Shown here piece by piece: positions 25,733-33,732 of a DNA stretch of 64,000 nucleotides (positions within the stretch are counted from its first letter, which is position 1; the number at the start of each line of letters is the position of its first letter). The stretch is taken from the NCBI GenBank assembly GCA_964551445.1, contig CAZKCG010000004.1:124001-188000 (forward strand), read 5' to 3'. This DNA is from DAOPXV01 sp964551445. Lineage in GTDB: Bacteria; Muiribacteriota; UBA9980. The translations under genes were made by a program, and so were the position numbers. The notes beneath the pieces were generated by a model, which worked only from the letters and a program-made list of their open reading frames with translations, was not told the DNA's origin and did not search any database.

Positions 25733-26065
25733 TTTTTCCTCCGTTAATTTAATAATATATGATTTAAAGTTTTTTTATGTTTTGCGTGAGACCATTATTT
25801 TTAGTTAATAGAGAATATAGAATAGTGAATAGTTGATGTCGCGGCCTTCGGTCGCCTGTTTTTAAATAGTCTGGTCAATCTACAACTGTTATCTTGTCTG
25901 CTCATTTTCATACTCTGGTTTTAGTGAACTCACATGATTTAAGGAAGAGCTATTTTAATGTTTGATATTTTCCACAAAACTTTGTAACGCCAGCATCCCG
26001 GCATCTGTAGCGCCCTGAGGCGCCCACCTTAACTCTTCACTCTTATCTTTACACTCTTCAACTAT
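25733..26065. other. Intergenic region with repeat copy A
   Basis: No gene seen. Contains the repeat copy at 25804-25860; the remainder has only a short GCGCC/GGCGC hairpin near 26009-26022. Confidence 0.5.
25804..25860. repeat. Intergenic repeat, copy A
   Basis: GAATATAGAATAGTGAA (25811-25827) followed by a GCGGCCTTCGGTCGCC hairpin at 25839-25854. The same 17 bases and a similar hairpin recur at 41319. Confidence 0.65.
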
Positions 26066-27133
26066 TTAAACGTGTCCGTGATGGTGATGCAGGTCCGGGT
26101 AATGAAAATGGCTATGTTCTTTTTCTTTGTGGGTATGTTTGTGACTGTGTTTTTCATTCGGCGCGCATTCGTTTTCGTGACCGTGCTCATGATGCATATC
26201 GTCATGCGAATGAGCGTGATCATGTTCTACGAATTCGTGAGCGTGATCATGATCATGGCTTTCAGAAAGGTGACACCATACGCCGAGTCCCATCAGAGCG
26301 AGCGCGACAAGAAATGAAATAGTTACCGGCTCGCCGAATATCGCGATAGAGACGGCCGCCCCGAAGAAAGGAGCTAGTGAAAAATAAGCGCCGGTTCTGG
26401 AAGTTCCGATGTGGCGGAGCGCCAGAACGAAAAGCGCGAGGCTCAATCCGTATCCGAGAAAACCAAGAACGCATGATGAAATAAGCGATGTTAAACCGGG
26501 GAAACTTATTTTTAAAATAAAGAATGATATCAGAAGATTAGTACCGCCTGCTGCAAGGCCTTTTATGGAAGCTATCTGGAACGGGTCCGCGGCCGATATT
26601 TTTTTTGTCAGGTTATTGTCTATAGCCCAGCAGAAGCAGGCGAGCATGATCGAAACGGGACCGAAAAGCCCTGCCATATCAGGAGTTCCGCCCCATGAAA
26701 GCGCGGCGCCGCCGAGGGTTATCGCTGCCATTCCAAGAGCGATACGGCGGTCGAAATTTTCATTAAAAACAAACCAGGCCAGAAGCGCTGTAAATACGCC
26801 TTCCATATTTAAAAGAAGCGACGCGGTGGAAGCGGTAGAATTGTTAAGCCCGTATAAAAGCAGCATGGGGCCTAAAAATCCTCCGAAAAGCGTTGCGCCC
26901 GCGAGCCATTTATAATCGGATACCGCGAGGTTAGCTTCTTTTTCAACGTCTTTGACGGCGAAAGCGGACCTTACGGCCATATACATCAAAAGGCCGAGGC
27001 CTGAACCGAAATATAAGAGCCCCGCCAGCATGAAGGGCTTCACTTCGCCAAGCAATAGCTTTGAAAATGGAGTGCTGAGCCCGAAAAGAAGCGAGGCCGC
27101 GATCGCGTATATCACTCCGGAATGTTGTTTCAT
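26066..27133 (-). CDS. EamA/DMT family transporter with a His-rich C-terminal tail
   Basis: 355 aa. Ten membrane helices in two EamA repeats (GLSTPFSKLLLGEVKPFMLA; then a second half with FCWAIDNNLTKKISAADPFQ). Residues 291-355 contain 24 His by my count in runs such as HDHDHAH and HHHHGHV, ending at the stop. EamA members export amino acids, nucleotides or metabolites. The tail suggests metal binding or metal-gated transport, possibly nickel, zinc or cobalt, which is inference. It lies 18 kb from larC, which has a similar insert. A promoter lies upstream (27193-27221). Confidence 0.88.
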   Translation of the reverse strand: MKQHSGVIYAIAASLLFGLSTPFSKLLLGEVKPFMLAGLLYFGSGLGLLMYMAVRSAFAVKDVEKEANLAVSDYKWLAGATLFGGFLGPMLLLYGLNNSTASTASLLLNMEGVFTALLAWFVFNENFDRRIALGMAAITLGGAALSWGGTPDMAGLFGPVSIMLACFCWAIDNNLTKKISAADPFQIASIKGLAAGGTNLLISFFILKISFPGLTSLISSCVLGFLGYGLSLALFVLALRHIGTSRTGAYFSLAPFFGAAVSIAIFGEPVTISFLVALALMGLGVWCHLSESHDHDHAHEFVEHDHAHSHDDMHHEHGHENECAPNEKHSHKHTHKEKEHSHFHYPDLHHHHGHV

Positions 27134-27192
27134 TATAATAACACCGCTTTTCTTTAAAATTTAAGCTGATAAACCCATGAAATTCAGCGCTC

Positions 27193-27221
27193 ATTATACC
27201 ATATTTAAGCATATATTACAA
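27193..27221 (-). promoter_or_regulatory. Promoter of the EamA transporter gene
   Basis: On the minus strand TTGTAA (27216-27221), 17 bases, then TATAAT (27193-27198). Start near 27186, leader about 53 bases. Confidence 0.75.
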
Positions 27222-27317
27222 TTTAAACGATAAAAAAACTTTTAAGCGCAGCCGGCATAATAAAAAAATAAAGACGGCGGCAGTAAATTAAATTCATATT
27301 ATTCCGATACTTTTCCT

Positions 27318-27602
27318 ATGGCAATATATAATTACGTTGAGGACCTTGTTTACAGCAAGATCCACGAGATAGTTTCAAAAAATAAAGACAATATCTGCAA
27401 ATGCGACAGATGCATTGACGATATGGCGGCTCACGCGATAAACGGCCTTCCGGTCGTCTCTTATGTGACGGCTGAGGGCGGCATTTACCGCGAGGTCCAG
27501 AACATGACCAACGACCGGCTCAGGGTGGACATTGCCACAAAGTGCGTAAAAGCGGTAGACGTGGTCAGTAAAAAATCCAAACATAAACTTACTCGTCAAT
27601 AA
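27318..27602 (+). CDS. comFB: ComFB-family protein
   Basis: 94 aa, typical size. Matches the late-competence ComFB family, with NYVEDLVYSKIHEI, CKCDRCIDDMAAHAING and a C-terminal DIATKCVKAVDVVSK. Family members bind cyclic dinucleotides in some bacteria (family knowledge). No Shine-Dalgarno precedes ATG 27318. It is followed after 25 bases by a STAS protein and then a lipoprotein; the three may form a small operon linking a signal-binding protein with an anti-anti-sigma factor. Confidence 0.85.
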   Translation: MAIYNYVEDLVYSKIHEIVSKNKDNICKCDRCIDDMAAHAINGLPVVSYVTAEGGIYREVQNMTNDRLRVDIATKCVKAVDVVSKKSKHKLTRQ

Positions 27603-27627
27603 TTCTGAAATTTTTGGAGGCATCCGC

Positions 27628-28020
27628 ATGGATAAAAAGGCAAAAGTTCCGGCAGCACAGGCCGCGCCGCAGGTTCCGGCTGAAAAGAAATTCGATCTGG
27701 AGATCGAAAAGAAAAAAAATTACGTAAAAGTGAATGTTTTCGGCGATATTACCGTCAAAACCGTCACTCTTATGAAAAAGAGAACTAAAGAACTCATCGA
27801 CGACAAAAACAAGAATTTCGTGTTCGATCTTTCGGGATCGAATTACATGGATTCTTCAGGCCTCGGGTTTTTCATCGGCACGCTTAAAAATTTGAAGGAG
27901 ATCGGCGGAGCGCTTCATATAACCGGGCTTAGCGCATACGTTTCAGGGATATTCAATCTTATAAATCTCACTTCCATCGTCAGCATATTCGAAGATCCTA
28001 AAGAAGCCTGCAAATTTTAG
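27628..28020 (+). CDS. STAS domain anti-sigma factor antagonist
   Basis: 130 aa. An Ala/Pro-rich N-terminal tail of about 24 residues precedes a STAS domain. The phospho-site motif is YMDSSGLGFFIGTLK; the serine of the DSSG motif is normally phosphorylated by an anti-sigma kinase to switch partner binding. FDLSGS and VSGIFNLINL are also standard. GGAGG precedes the start. No anti-sigma kinase is nearby. It stands between comFB and a fibronectin-type lipoprotein. Confidence 0.9.
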   Translation: MDKKAKVPAAQAAPQVPAEKKFDLEIEKKKNYVKVNVFGDITVKTVTLMKKRTKELIDDKNKNFVFDLSGSNYMDSSGLGFFIGTLKNLKEIGGALHITGLSAYVSGIFNLINLTSIVSIFEDPKEACKF

Positions 28021-28030
28021 GCGGAGAATA

Positions 28031-29917
28031 ATGAAAAATAAAATATTAGTATATTCAATTTTTTTAATATTATTTCTGGCCCTGGCGTCGACGGGATGCA
28101 ACAGCAAGGTCGTCAACCCGGAAGCCGGCGTGCCGTCTTTAGCCGATGACGGTTATGTTCCTGACAGCCCGAAATGGAACGCGGTTACTCCGATAGACGT
28201 TCAGAAGATCGGAGAAAAGCAGTTTCAGGTGATACTGGACTGGGAGCCCGTAACATTAAATTCAGAGGACAATACGAAAAGAAATATCATAGGCTATAAC
28301 ATATACCGCAGAAAAGAATCCGCGATAGACAAAAAAATAGCCTCTCTCGGCACGGACCAGCATTATTACCTGGATAAATCGCCCGAACTTTTAGAGGGCG
28401 AAAAATTTATTTACACCGTTTCGGCTTACGATAACATGCTCCGTGAAAGCCCTCACGCCGACGTTCAGATCGTGATAATTCAGCCTGAGAGAAAAAGCAT
28501 ACCCAAATCCGTATCTAATATTTTCTTCGCTCCGGGAAATCAGATAATGTCCGGCAGCGACCGCGGCGAGATAATAATTTCATGGGACGCGCCCACTGAA
28601 AATATAGACAATTCACCGGCCGACGATATAGCCGAATACGAAATAGAATCCCACAAACAGAGTAACTCGACATGGAAACCGATAGCCAAGATACCGGCGG
28701 ATAAAAACATATTCATCGATTCGAATCTTGTCGAAGGCACTTATTTCTACAGGATAAGAGCTAAAAATAAATCAGGGAACTATTCTCAATATCAGGACGG
28801 AAGTTTTTCCATATATGGAAAGATAGACGAAATGGCTCCCGGCCAGATCACCAATTTAGAAGTATGGTACCAGAAAGGCAAGAATTATCTGACATGGCAG
28901 AATCCTAAAAAAGACGCTGACGGCAAAACTTTAGACATGCACGGCGTGAAAATATACCGCAAGGATAAAAATTCGACGGAACCTTATTCGCTTATAAAGA
29001 TAATGCCGCCCGACACAAGATACACCGATTTCAACATAAATCTTGATATCTATTATGTTTACACGCTTTCAACGTACGACATCTCAGGTAACGAATCCAT
29101 AATGTCAAAGCCCGTTACTTCCGAACCGAAAATAGTCTACCTTGAAACGCCGAAGAACCTGTACGCTAAATTAAGCCAGCAGTCAACGCTTACGATCAAC
29201 TGGGAAGCGGTTTCGGGCGCTAAGAACTATAACGTGTTCAGATCGCCCATCGAGAACGGCATATACACTAAGACCACCGAAACACCAGTAAATTATGTGG
29301 TAATGACCATTCCTTACGGCAACTCCTATTACTTCAAAATCACCGCCGTCGACGAAGCCGGCAATGAAAGCTCGCTTTCAAACAGCCTTCAGGTCGTAAG
29401 TAACGTTCTTTATAAAACCATCGAGGCCGAAGAGTATCTAGGCGATATTGCAAAAGGCGTAAACGCCATCGGAAGGCCGTTCGACGTGGAAGTGAACGTG
29501 ATCGACTACGCCGAGCTCGACCAGAAAGGCGCGTACCTTAAATATTCGCCCATATCCCCGTCAAACGGCGAATCAGTAAGAGGCGTTCCGCTGGCGGGAC
29601 TGGACGTTGACGCGGTCGATGATTATTTTGAACTTAACGAATTTATGATGACAAATCCATATAAATGCGAGATATGGGTAAAAAAAGGCGTAAATTGCGG
29701 AATTTATCAGATAGAAGCGGCCGGGACCAAGTTCGGCCCGATCGACTGCTACTCAGTAAACAACCGCGAAATAATGAAATTCCCCATAAATTTTAACGTA
29801 GCCGACGATCCCGTGAATCACGGCCAGACAACTAAATTCAGATTCACCTGCCTCGGCAAGAACCAGGATTCGTCGGATTACATCTTGAACATAGACAAGA
29901 TAGTGATCTTCAGATAA
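28031..29917 (+). CDS. Lipoprotein with fibronectin type III-like repeats
   Basis: 628 aa. Signal peptide and lipobox (LALASTGC). At least three beta-sandwich units follow, each with the W and Y/S pattern of Fn3 domains: LDWEPVTLNSEDNTKRNIIG, then IIISWDAPTEN with TYFYRIRAKNKSGNYSQY, then YLTWQNP and LTINWEAVSGAKNYNVFRSP with YYFKITAVDEAGNESSLS. The C-terminal 150 residues are a further unrecognised domain. Surface or periplasmic binding role likely. GGAGAATA precedes the start. Ten bases from the STAS gene. Confidence 0.85.
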   Translation: MKNKILVYSIFLILFLALASTGCNSKVVNPEAGVPSLADDGYVPDSPKWNAVTPIDVQKIGEKQFQVILDWEPVTLNSEDNTKRNIIGYNIYRRKESAIDKKIASLGTDQHYYLDKSPELLEGEKFIYTVSAYDNMLRESPHADVQIVIIQPERKSIPKSVSNIFFAPGNQIMSGSDRGEIIISWDAPTENIDNSPADDIAEYEIESHKQSNSTWKPIAKIPADKNIFIDSNLVEGTYFYRIRAKNKSGNYSQYQDGSFSIYGKIDEMAPGQITNLEVWYQKGKNYLTWQNPKKDADGKTLDMHGVKIYRKDKNSTEPYSLIKIMPPDTRYTDFNINLDIYYVYTLSTYDISGNESIMSKPVTSEPKIVYLETPKNLYAKLSQQSTLTINWEAVSGAKNYNVFRSPIENGIYTKTTETPVNYVVMTIPYGNSYYFKITAVDEAGNESSLSNSLQVVSNVLYKTIEAEEYLGDIAKGVNAIGRPFDVEVNVIDYAELDQKGAYLKYSPISPSNGESVRGVPLAGLDVDAVDDYFELNEFMMTNPYKCEIWVKKGVNCGIYQIEAAGTKFGPIDCYSVNNREIMKFPINFNVADDPVNHGQTTKFRFTCLGKNQDSSDYILNIDKIVIFR

Positions 29918-30014
29918 CCCGAAAAACATCAATATTTCCTATCGCGCGGGAATATTTCGCGGCCGCATTATTCATTATTCACAACGCGGCCCTTTCACGC
30001 TCGATATGACAAAT

Positions 30015-30057
30015 AAAAGATCCGTTCCGGACCAGAGCCGGCGCGGATTTTTTATTT
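30015..30057 (+). terminator. Terminator after the Fn3 lipoprotein
   Basis: ATCCG (30020-30024) and CCGG (30027-30030) pair with CCGG (30038-30041) and CGGAT (30044-30048), a stem with a small internal loop, followed by a T-rich tract. Confidence 0.75.
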
Positions 30058-30063
30058 TAATTT

Positions 30064-30092
30064 TTGACTTTTAAATATTTGTCTGATAAAAT
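30064..30092 (+). promoter_or_regulatory. Promoter of the acid phosphatase gene
   Basis: TTGACT (30064-30069), 17 bases, TAAAAT (30087-30092). Leader about 64 bases with AAAGGGG before ATG 30163. Confidence 0.75.
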
Positions 30093-30162
30093 AATCGTAA
30101 CAAACCGCATTATGAACTATATAGTTTTATGATACAAATAAATAAAAAAGGGGTAGTTATTC

Positions 30163-30846
30163 ATGTTTAAAAACTCGTTTTTCAAAAGGTTGAATTCCAT
30201 TCTGCTGGTGATTTTCGCTTCCGTCATGCTTTTTTCCGGCCAGGCGGCCGCATACAGGGACAACCAGATCCCGAACCTCGAAAAGATAAAACAGATGATA
30301 ATCCAGTACCACAAATCGGGGGACTGGGCCCGCGAGCTTGAAGTGGCCGGCGACCGCGGTATCGAAATGTTTTACAAAGCCTACGATGAAAATGAAAAAC
30401 AGGCCGTGGTATTTGATATAGACGAAACGACCGTTGACAATTATGAATATTACGAAAAGAATAATTTCGCGTTCATTCCCAATATATGGTTCGAGTGGGT
30501 TGACAGCGCGAAAGCTCCAGCTATAAAGGGTATAAAGAGAATTTATGATGAGGCCGTCAAAAAAGGCGTTCCGGTTTTCTTTGTAACCGGCCGTTCCGAA
30601 AGAGGCAGAGCGAGCACTGAAAAAAACCTTGTGAACGCAGGTTACGCAAAATATGAAAAACTTATAATGCGCTCGCCTGAAGAAAAAGATCTGACCGCCT
30701 TAAAATATAAATCGCAGAGACGCGAAAAAATAGAGAGATCGGGCTATCACATAATTTTAAACGTAGGCGATCAGTACAGCGACCTTTTCGGCGGATATTC
30801 CGAAAATATATTGAAACTGCCGAACCCTATGTATTTTATTCAGTAA
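30163..30846 (+). CDS. Exported HAD-family acid phosphatase (subfamily IIIB)
   Basis: 227 aa. Signal peptide about 1-30. HAD motifs: DxDET with nucleophile D85 and acid/base D87 (VVFDIDETT), VTGRSE with T142, a lysine at 181 or 183 (ALKYKSQRR), and VGDQYSDLFGG with D203 and D207. The layout matches class B/e(P4)-type secreted phosphatases, which hydrolyse phosphomonoesters. AAAGGGG lies upstream. Own promoter, no partner genes. Substrate unknown. Confidence 0.92.
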   Translation: MFKNSFFKRLNSILLVIFASVMLFSGQAAAYRDNQIPNLEKIKQMIIQYHKSGDWARELEVAGDRGIEMFYKAYDENEKQAVVFDIDETTVDNYEYYEKNNFAFIPNIWFEWVDSAKAPAIKGIKRIYDEAVKKGVPVFFVTGRSERGRASTEKNLVNAGYAKYEKLIMRSPEEKDLTALKYKSQRREKIERSGYHIILNVGDQYSDLFGGYSENILKLPNPMYFIQ

Positions 30847-30964
30847 TTATCTTGCGCCGGCATTTATCCGGCTGAACGGAAACCGTCAAAATCAAGGGCC
30901 TTTTTTGAAACACGCGGTTGTTCTCCATTTATGGATGACGTCCAAAGTTTCTTAAAAGGCCTCT

Positions 30965-30993
30965 TTGACAAAAACCGACTTTTTAATTATAAT
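30965..30993 (+). promoter_or_regulatory. Perfect sigma-70 promoter of tatC
   Basis: TTGACA (30965-30970), 17 bases, TATAAT (30988-30993). Only seven bases separate the -10 from ATG 31001, so transcription is expected to start at or next to the start codon. Confidence 0.9.
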
Positions 30994-31000
30994 TACCACT

Positions 31001-31792
31001 ATGTCAGAAACAAGCGAACAAAATGAAAACATATATCCGGAGCTTGACGGGGCCGTTGAAATAACTGAGAGAGCGGACCCTGTCATCGATGAATCCGTCG
31101 ATCTTATAGAACATCTCACGGAGCTTCGAACGCTTATCATCAGATCCGTCATAGCGGTGGGGGTTCTGTTCTGCGTATTCTGTTATTACTCGGATAAGAT
31201 AATGTATCTGGTCAGTTTTCAGATGAAGGCTATTTTGAAAGGCGAAAAGCTCGTCTTCATAGCGCCGGCGGAGGCGTTCTTCGTATCGCTGAAAGTATCA
31301 ATGTTCGCGGCTGTTCTCGCGGCTCTGCCGTATCTTTTATATAATCTGTGGAAATTCGTTTATATCGCGATGACGCGCGGGGAAAAGAAATATTTCAATC
31401 TTATCCTCATTACATCGACCGTCTCTTTCTACTGCGGCCTGCTGTTTTCCATCTATCTGGCTATACCGGTAGGTATAGGATTTTTGATAGGTTATTCGTC
31501 CGAGCTTTTTAAACCCATGATATCGGTCAACGCATATTATGATTTTTTAATATACACTTCGCTCGTCTTCGGTATAATATTTGAAATGCCTCTTTTGATG
31601 ATGTTTTTAAATAAGCTGGGGATAGTCACTAAAAAATGGCTCACATCGAACAGGAAATACGCGGTTCTTTTGATTTTCATAACTGCCGGGATATTTTCGC
31701 CGCCGGATGTTTTTTCGCAGTTTCTCGTAGCCGTACCGATGCTTTTTTTATATGAACTGGGTATTATTTTGATCAGAATAACTGGAAAATAA
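31001..31792 (+). CDS. tatC: Twin-arginine translocase subunit TatC
   Basis: 263 aa. Six-helix protein that recognises twin-arginine signals and forms the receptor of the Tat export system. After an acidic N-terminal tail come HLTELRTLIIRS (cytoplasmic entry of the first helix), APAEAFFVSLKVS, GIIFEMPLLMM and FSPPDVFSQFLVAVPMLFLYE, all standard TatC segments. The start is ATG 31001: an in-frame TTG at 30965 is the -35 box of the promoter. There is no Shine-Dalgarno, consistent with a leaderless mRNA. tatA and tatB are not in the window. A histidine-phosphatase gene follows after 13 bases. Confidence 0.93.
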   Translation: MSETSEQNENIYPELDGAVEITERADPVIDESVDLIEHLTELRTLIIRSVIAVGVLFCVFCYYSDKIMYLVSFQMKAILKGEKLVFIAPAEAFFVSLKVSMFAAVLAALPYLLYNLWKFVYIAMTRGEKKYFNLILITSTVSFYCGLLFSIYLAIPVGIGFLIGYSSELFKPMISVNAYYDFLIYTSLVFGIIFEMPLLMMFLNKLGIVTKKWLTSNRKYAVLLIFITAGIFSPPDVFSQFLVAVPMLFLYELGIILIRITGK

Positions 31793-31805
31793 AGGATTGA
31801 TAATA

Positions 31806-32327
31806 ATGAAATATATTGAAATAAGGCGTCACAGCATTCGCCGCCAGACCGGGATACATCTCACGCAGGAAGGCGTTTCGCTCGCGAGATCGATAGGCGA
31901 AACCGCCGGGAAGTTTTCGATCGTCGTGACGAGCCCGATACCGCGGGCTTTTGAAACCGCTATAGCCATGGGATACGCCGTGGACGATCAGATCGAACTC
32001 ATAGCGACGATGGGCGAAGCGGTCAGCCATGAAATAGACTGGGACACCGATTACGCCGAATTCTCAAGAGTATATTCGAAGAACGGCGAACTGACGAGGT
32101 TCTCAAACTCGCTTAAGGCGCTTATAATATCCATATTAAAACCTCTTTCAAACGACGGCAGAGCCCTCATGATCACCCACGGAGGGATCATCCAGGCCGC
32201 GGCAGTCGCATGCATGCCGGCCGCCGATCATTCGAAGTGGGGAAGTTCCCCGTCATACTGTGAAGGCATAGGCATCTTTTATGACGGAGAAAAATTCACT
32301 GATTTTAAATTATTAAGAAATAATTAA
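31806..32327 (+). CDS. Histidine phosphatase family protein (SixA/phosphoglycerate mutase-like)
   Basis: 173 aa. The nucleophile motif is IRRHSIRRQ (RHS in place of RHG), followed by TSPIPRAFETA and ITHGGII, the second catalytic histidine. These proteins move phosphate through a phosphohistidine. Start ATG 31806 is preceded by AAAGGA. Small size argues for a SixA-like or short phosphatase, not a glycolytic mutase. Likely co-transcribed with tatC. Confidence 0.85.
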   Translation: MKYIEIRRHSIRRQTGIHLTQEGVSLARSIGETAGKFSIVVTSPIPRAFETAIAMGYAVDDQIELIATMGEAVSHEIDWDTDYAEFSRVYSKNGELTRFSNSLKALIISILKPLSNDGRALMITHGGIIQAAAVACMPAADHSKWGSSPSYCEGIGIFYDGEKFTDFKLLRNN

Positions 32328-32369
32328 GCATCCTGAAATTTCAGATCAATTATATTTTGAGAAGATTTT

Positions 32370-33683
32370 ATGAAGAACGACCTTTTATATGATCTTAACG
32401 ACAGTCCGCCGGCGATCGAGATGTTTTTCGTGGCGGTTCAGCACCTTCTCGGGATCTTCGTGCCTATAATAACTCCCGGGCTTATTATATGCGGCGCTCT
32501 GGGACTCGATCTTCCAACGACCGCGTATATCGTTAATATGTCGCTCTTCGCTTCAGGTATAAGCACTTTCATTCAGGTGCATAAAATAGGTCCTCTGGGT
32601 TCGGGGCTTTTGAGCATTCAGGGCACGAGCTTTTCATTTGTCGGGCCGGTCATAGCCGCGGGAAAAGCGGGCGGGCTTTCAATGATAATAGGAGTATCAA
32701 TAATAGGGTCCTTCATAGAAATGATCCTGAGCAGGTTCCTCGTCAGCGCAAAAAAGATAATAACGCCGCTCGTCAGCGGAATAGTAGTAACCATGATAGG
32801 ATTGACGCTTATAAAATCGGGGGTCTTTAACTGCGCCGGCGGAGCGGCCGCTATGAAGAACAACACTTTCGGCAGCCTTACTAATTTAGCGCTTTCAGGC
32901 GGAGTTTTTATGATGATATTCGTTTTAAACGCCAGCCGCAATAAATATCTTCGCATGAGTTCCATATTTCTCGGCCTCGCGGCAGGTTATACAGCTTCCA
33001 TATTTATGGAAATGATCGACATATCAGGGTTTTCAAGCGTCGAACTATTTTGCGTTCCGGTTCCATTCAAGTACGGATTCGATTTTTCCCTCAGCGCTTT
33101 TTTTCCTATCGCGCTGATCTATCTTATAACGACCATAGAAACCATAGGCGATATAACAGCCACTTCGATAGTTTCGAAAGAACCTATTTCGGGTGATCTT
33201 TATATGAAAAGGCTTTCGGGCGGCGTCCTGGCCGACGGCTTCAATTCTCTTCTGGCGGCGGTTTTTAATTCATTTCCGAACACGACGTTCAGTCAGAACA
33301 ACGGAATAATACAGATGACGGGCGTCGCGAGCCGGATGACGGGGTATTATATAGCCGCTTTTTTAACTATTATGGGGCTTTTTCCCGTCATAGGCATGAT
33401 ATTTTCGGTAATGCCTGCGGCCGTTCTCGGCGGAGGAACGATCCTGATGTTCGCGACGATAGCCGCCAACGGCATCAAGATCATATCCACCGAACCCCTT
33501 GACAGAAGATCGATATCCATAATGGCCATATCGCTGGGTCTCGGACTCGGCGTCACATTCACGCCGGAAATACTCAACGCTCTTCCGGGATATCTCCGTG
33601 ATATGTTCGGCTCGGGCATAACGACCGGAGGGCTTTCGGCGTTCATAGCCAATATATTGATCCCCCGGGAAACGGAAGAATAA
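32370..33683 (+). CDS. NCS2 family nucleobase:cation symporter (xanthine/uracil permease)
   Basis: 437 aa, normal size. Signature stretches: HLLGIFVPIITPGLIICGAL near 28, IQGTSFSFVGP near 86, LITTIETIGDITA and TFSQNNGIIQMTGVASRMTG. The last is the motif of nucleobase-ascorbate transporters that import purines or uracil with a cation. Fourteen membrane segments expected. It is 42 bases after the phosphatase and converges with the RND gene. Confidence 0.92.
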   Translation: MKNDLLYDLNDSPPAIEMFFVAVQHLLGIFVPIITPGLIICGALGLDLPTTAYIVNMSLFASGISTFIQVHKIGPLGSGLLSIQGTSFSFVGPVIAAGKAGGLSMIIGVSIIGSFIEMILSRFLVSAKKIITPLVSGIVVTMIGLTLIKSGVFNCAGGAAAMKNNTFGSLTNLALSGGVFMMIFVLNASRNKYLRMSSIFLGLAAGYTASIFMEMIDISGFSSVELFCVPVPFKYGFDFSLSAFFPIALIYLITTIETIGDITATSIVSKEPISGDLYMKRLSGGVLADGFNSLLAAVFNSFPNTTFSQNNGIIQMTGVASRMTGYYIAAFLTIMGLFPVIGMIFSVMPAAVLGGGTILMFATIAANGIKIISTEPLDRRSISIMAISLGLGLGVTFTPEILNALPGYLRDMFGSGITTGGLSAFIANILIPRETEE

Positions 33684-33732
33684 AAAAGCCTCTTCAGTTT
33701 CAGGCATATTCGAAGTATCTTATTTAACGGCA

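Noticed and set aside
27283..27318. Leaderless promoter at comFB.
   Set aside because: GATACT and TATTAT are both possible -10 boxes but no -35 fits.
30965..31000. TTG at 30965 as the tatC start.
   Set aside because: It is the -35 hexamer of a perfect promoter; ATG 31001 starts the standard protein.
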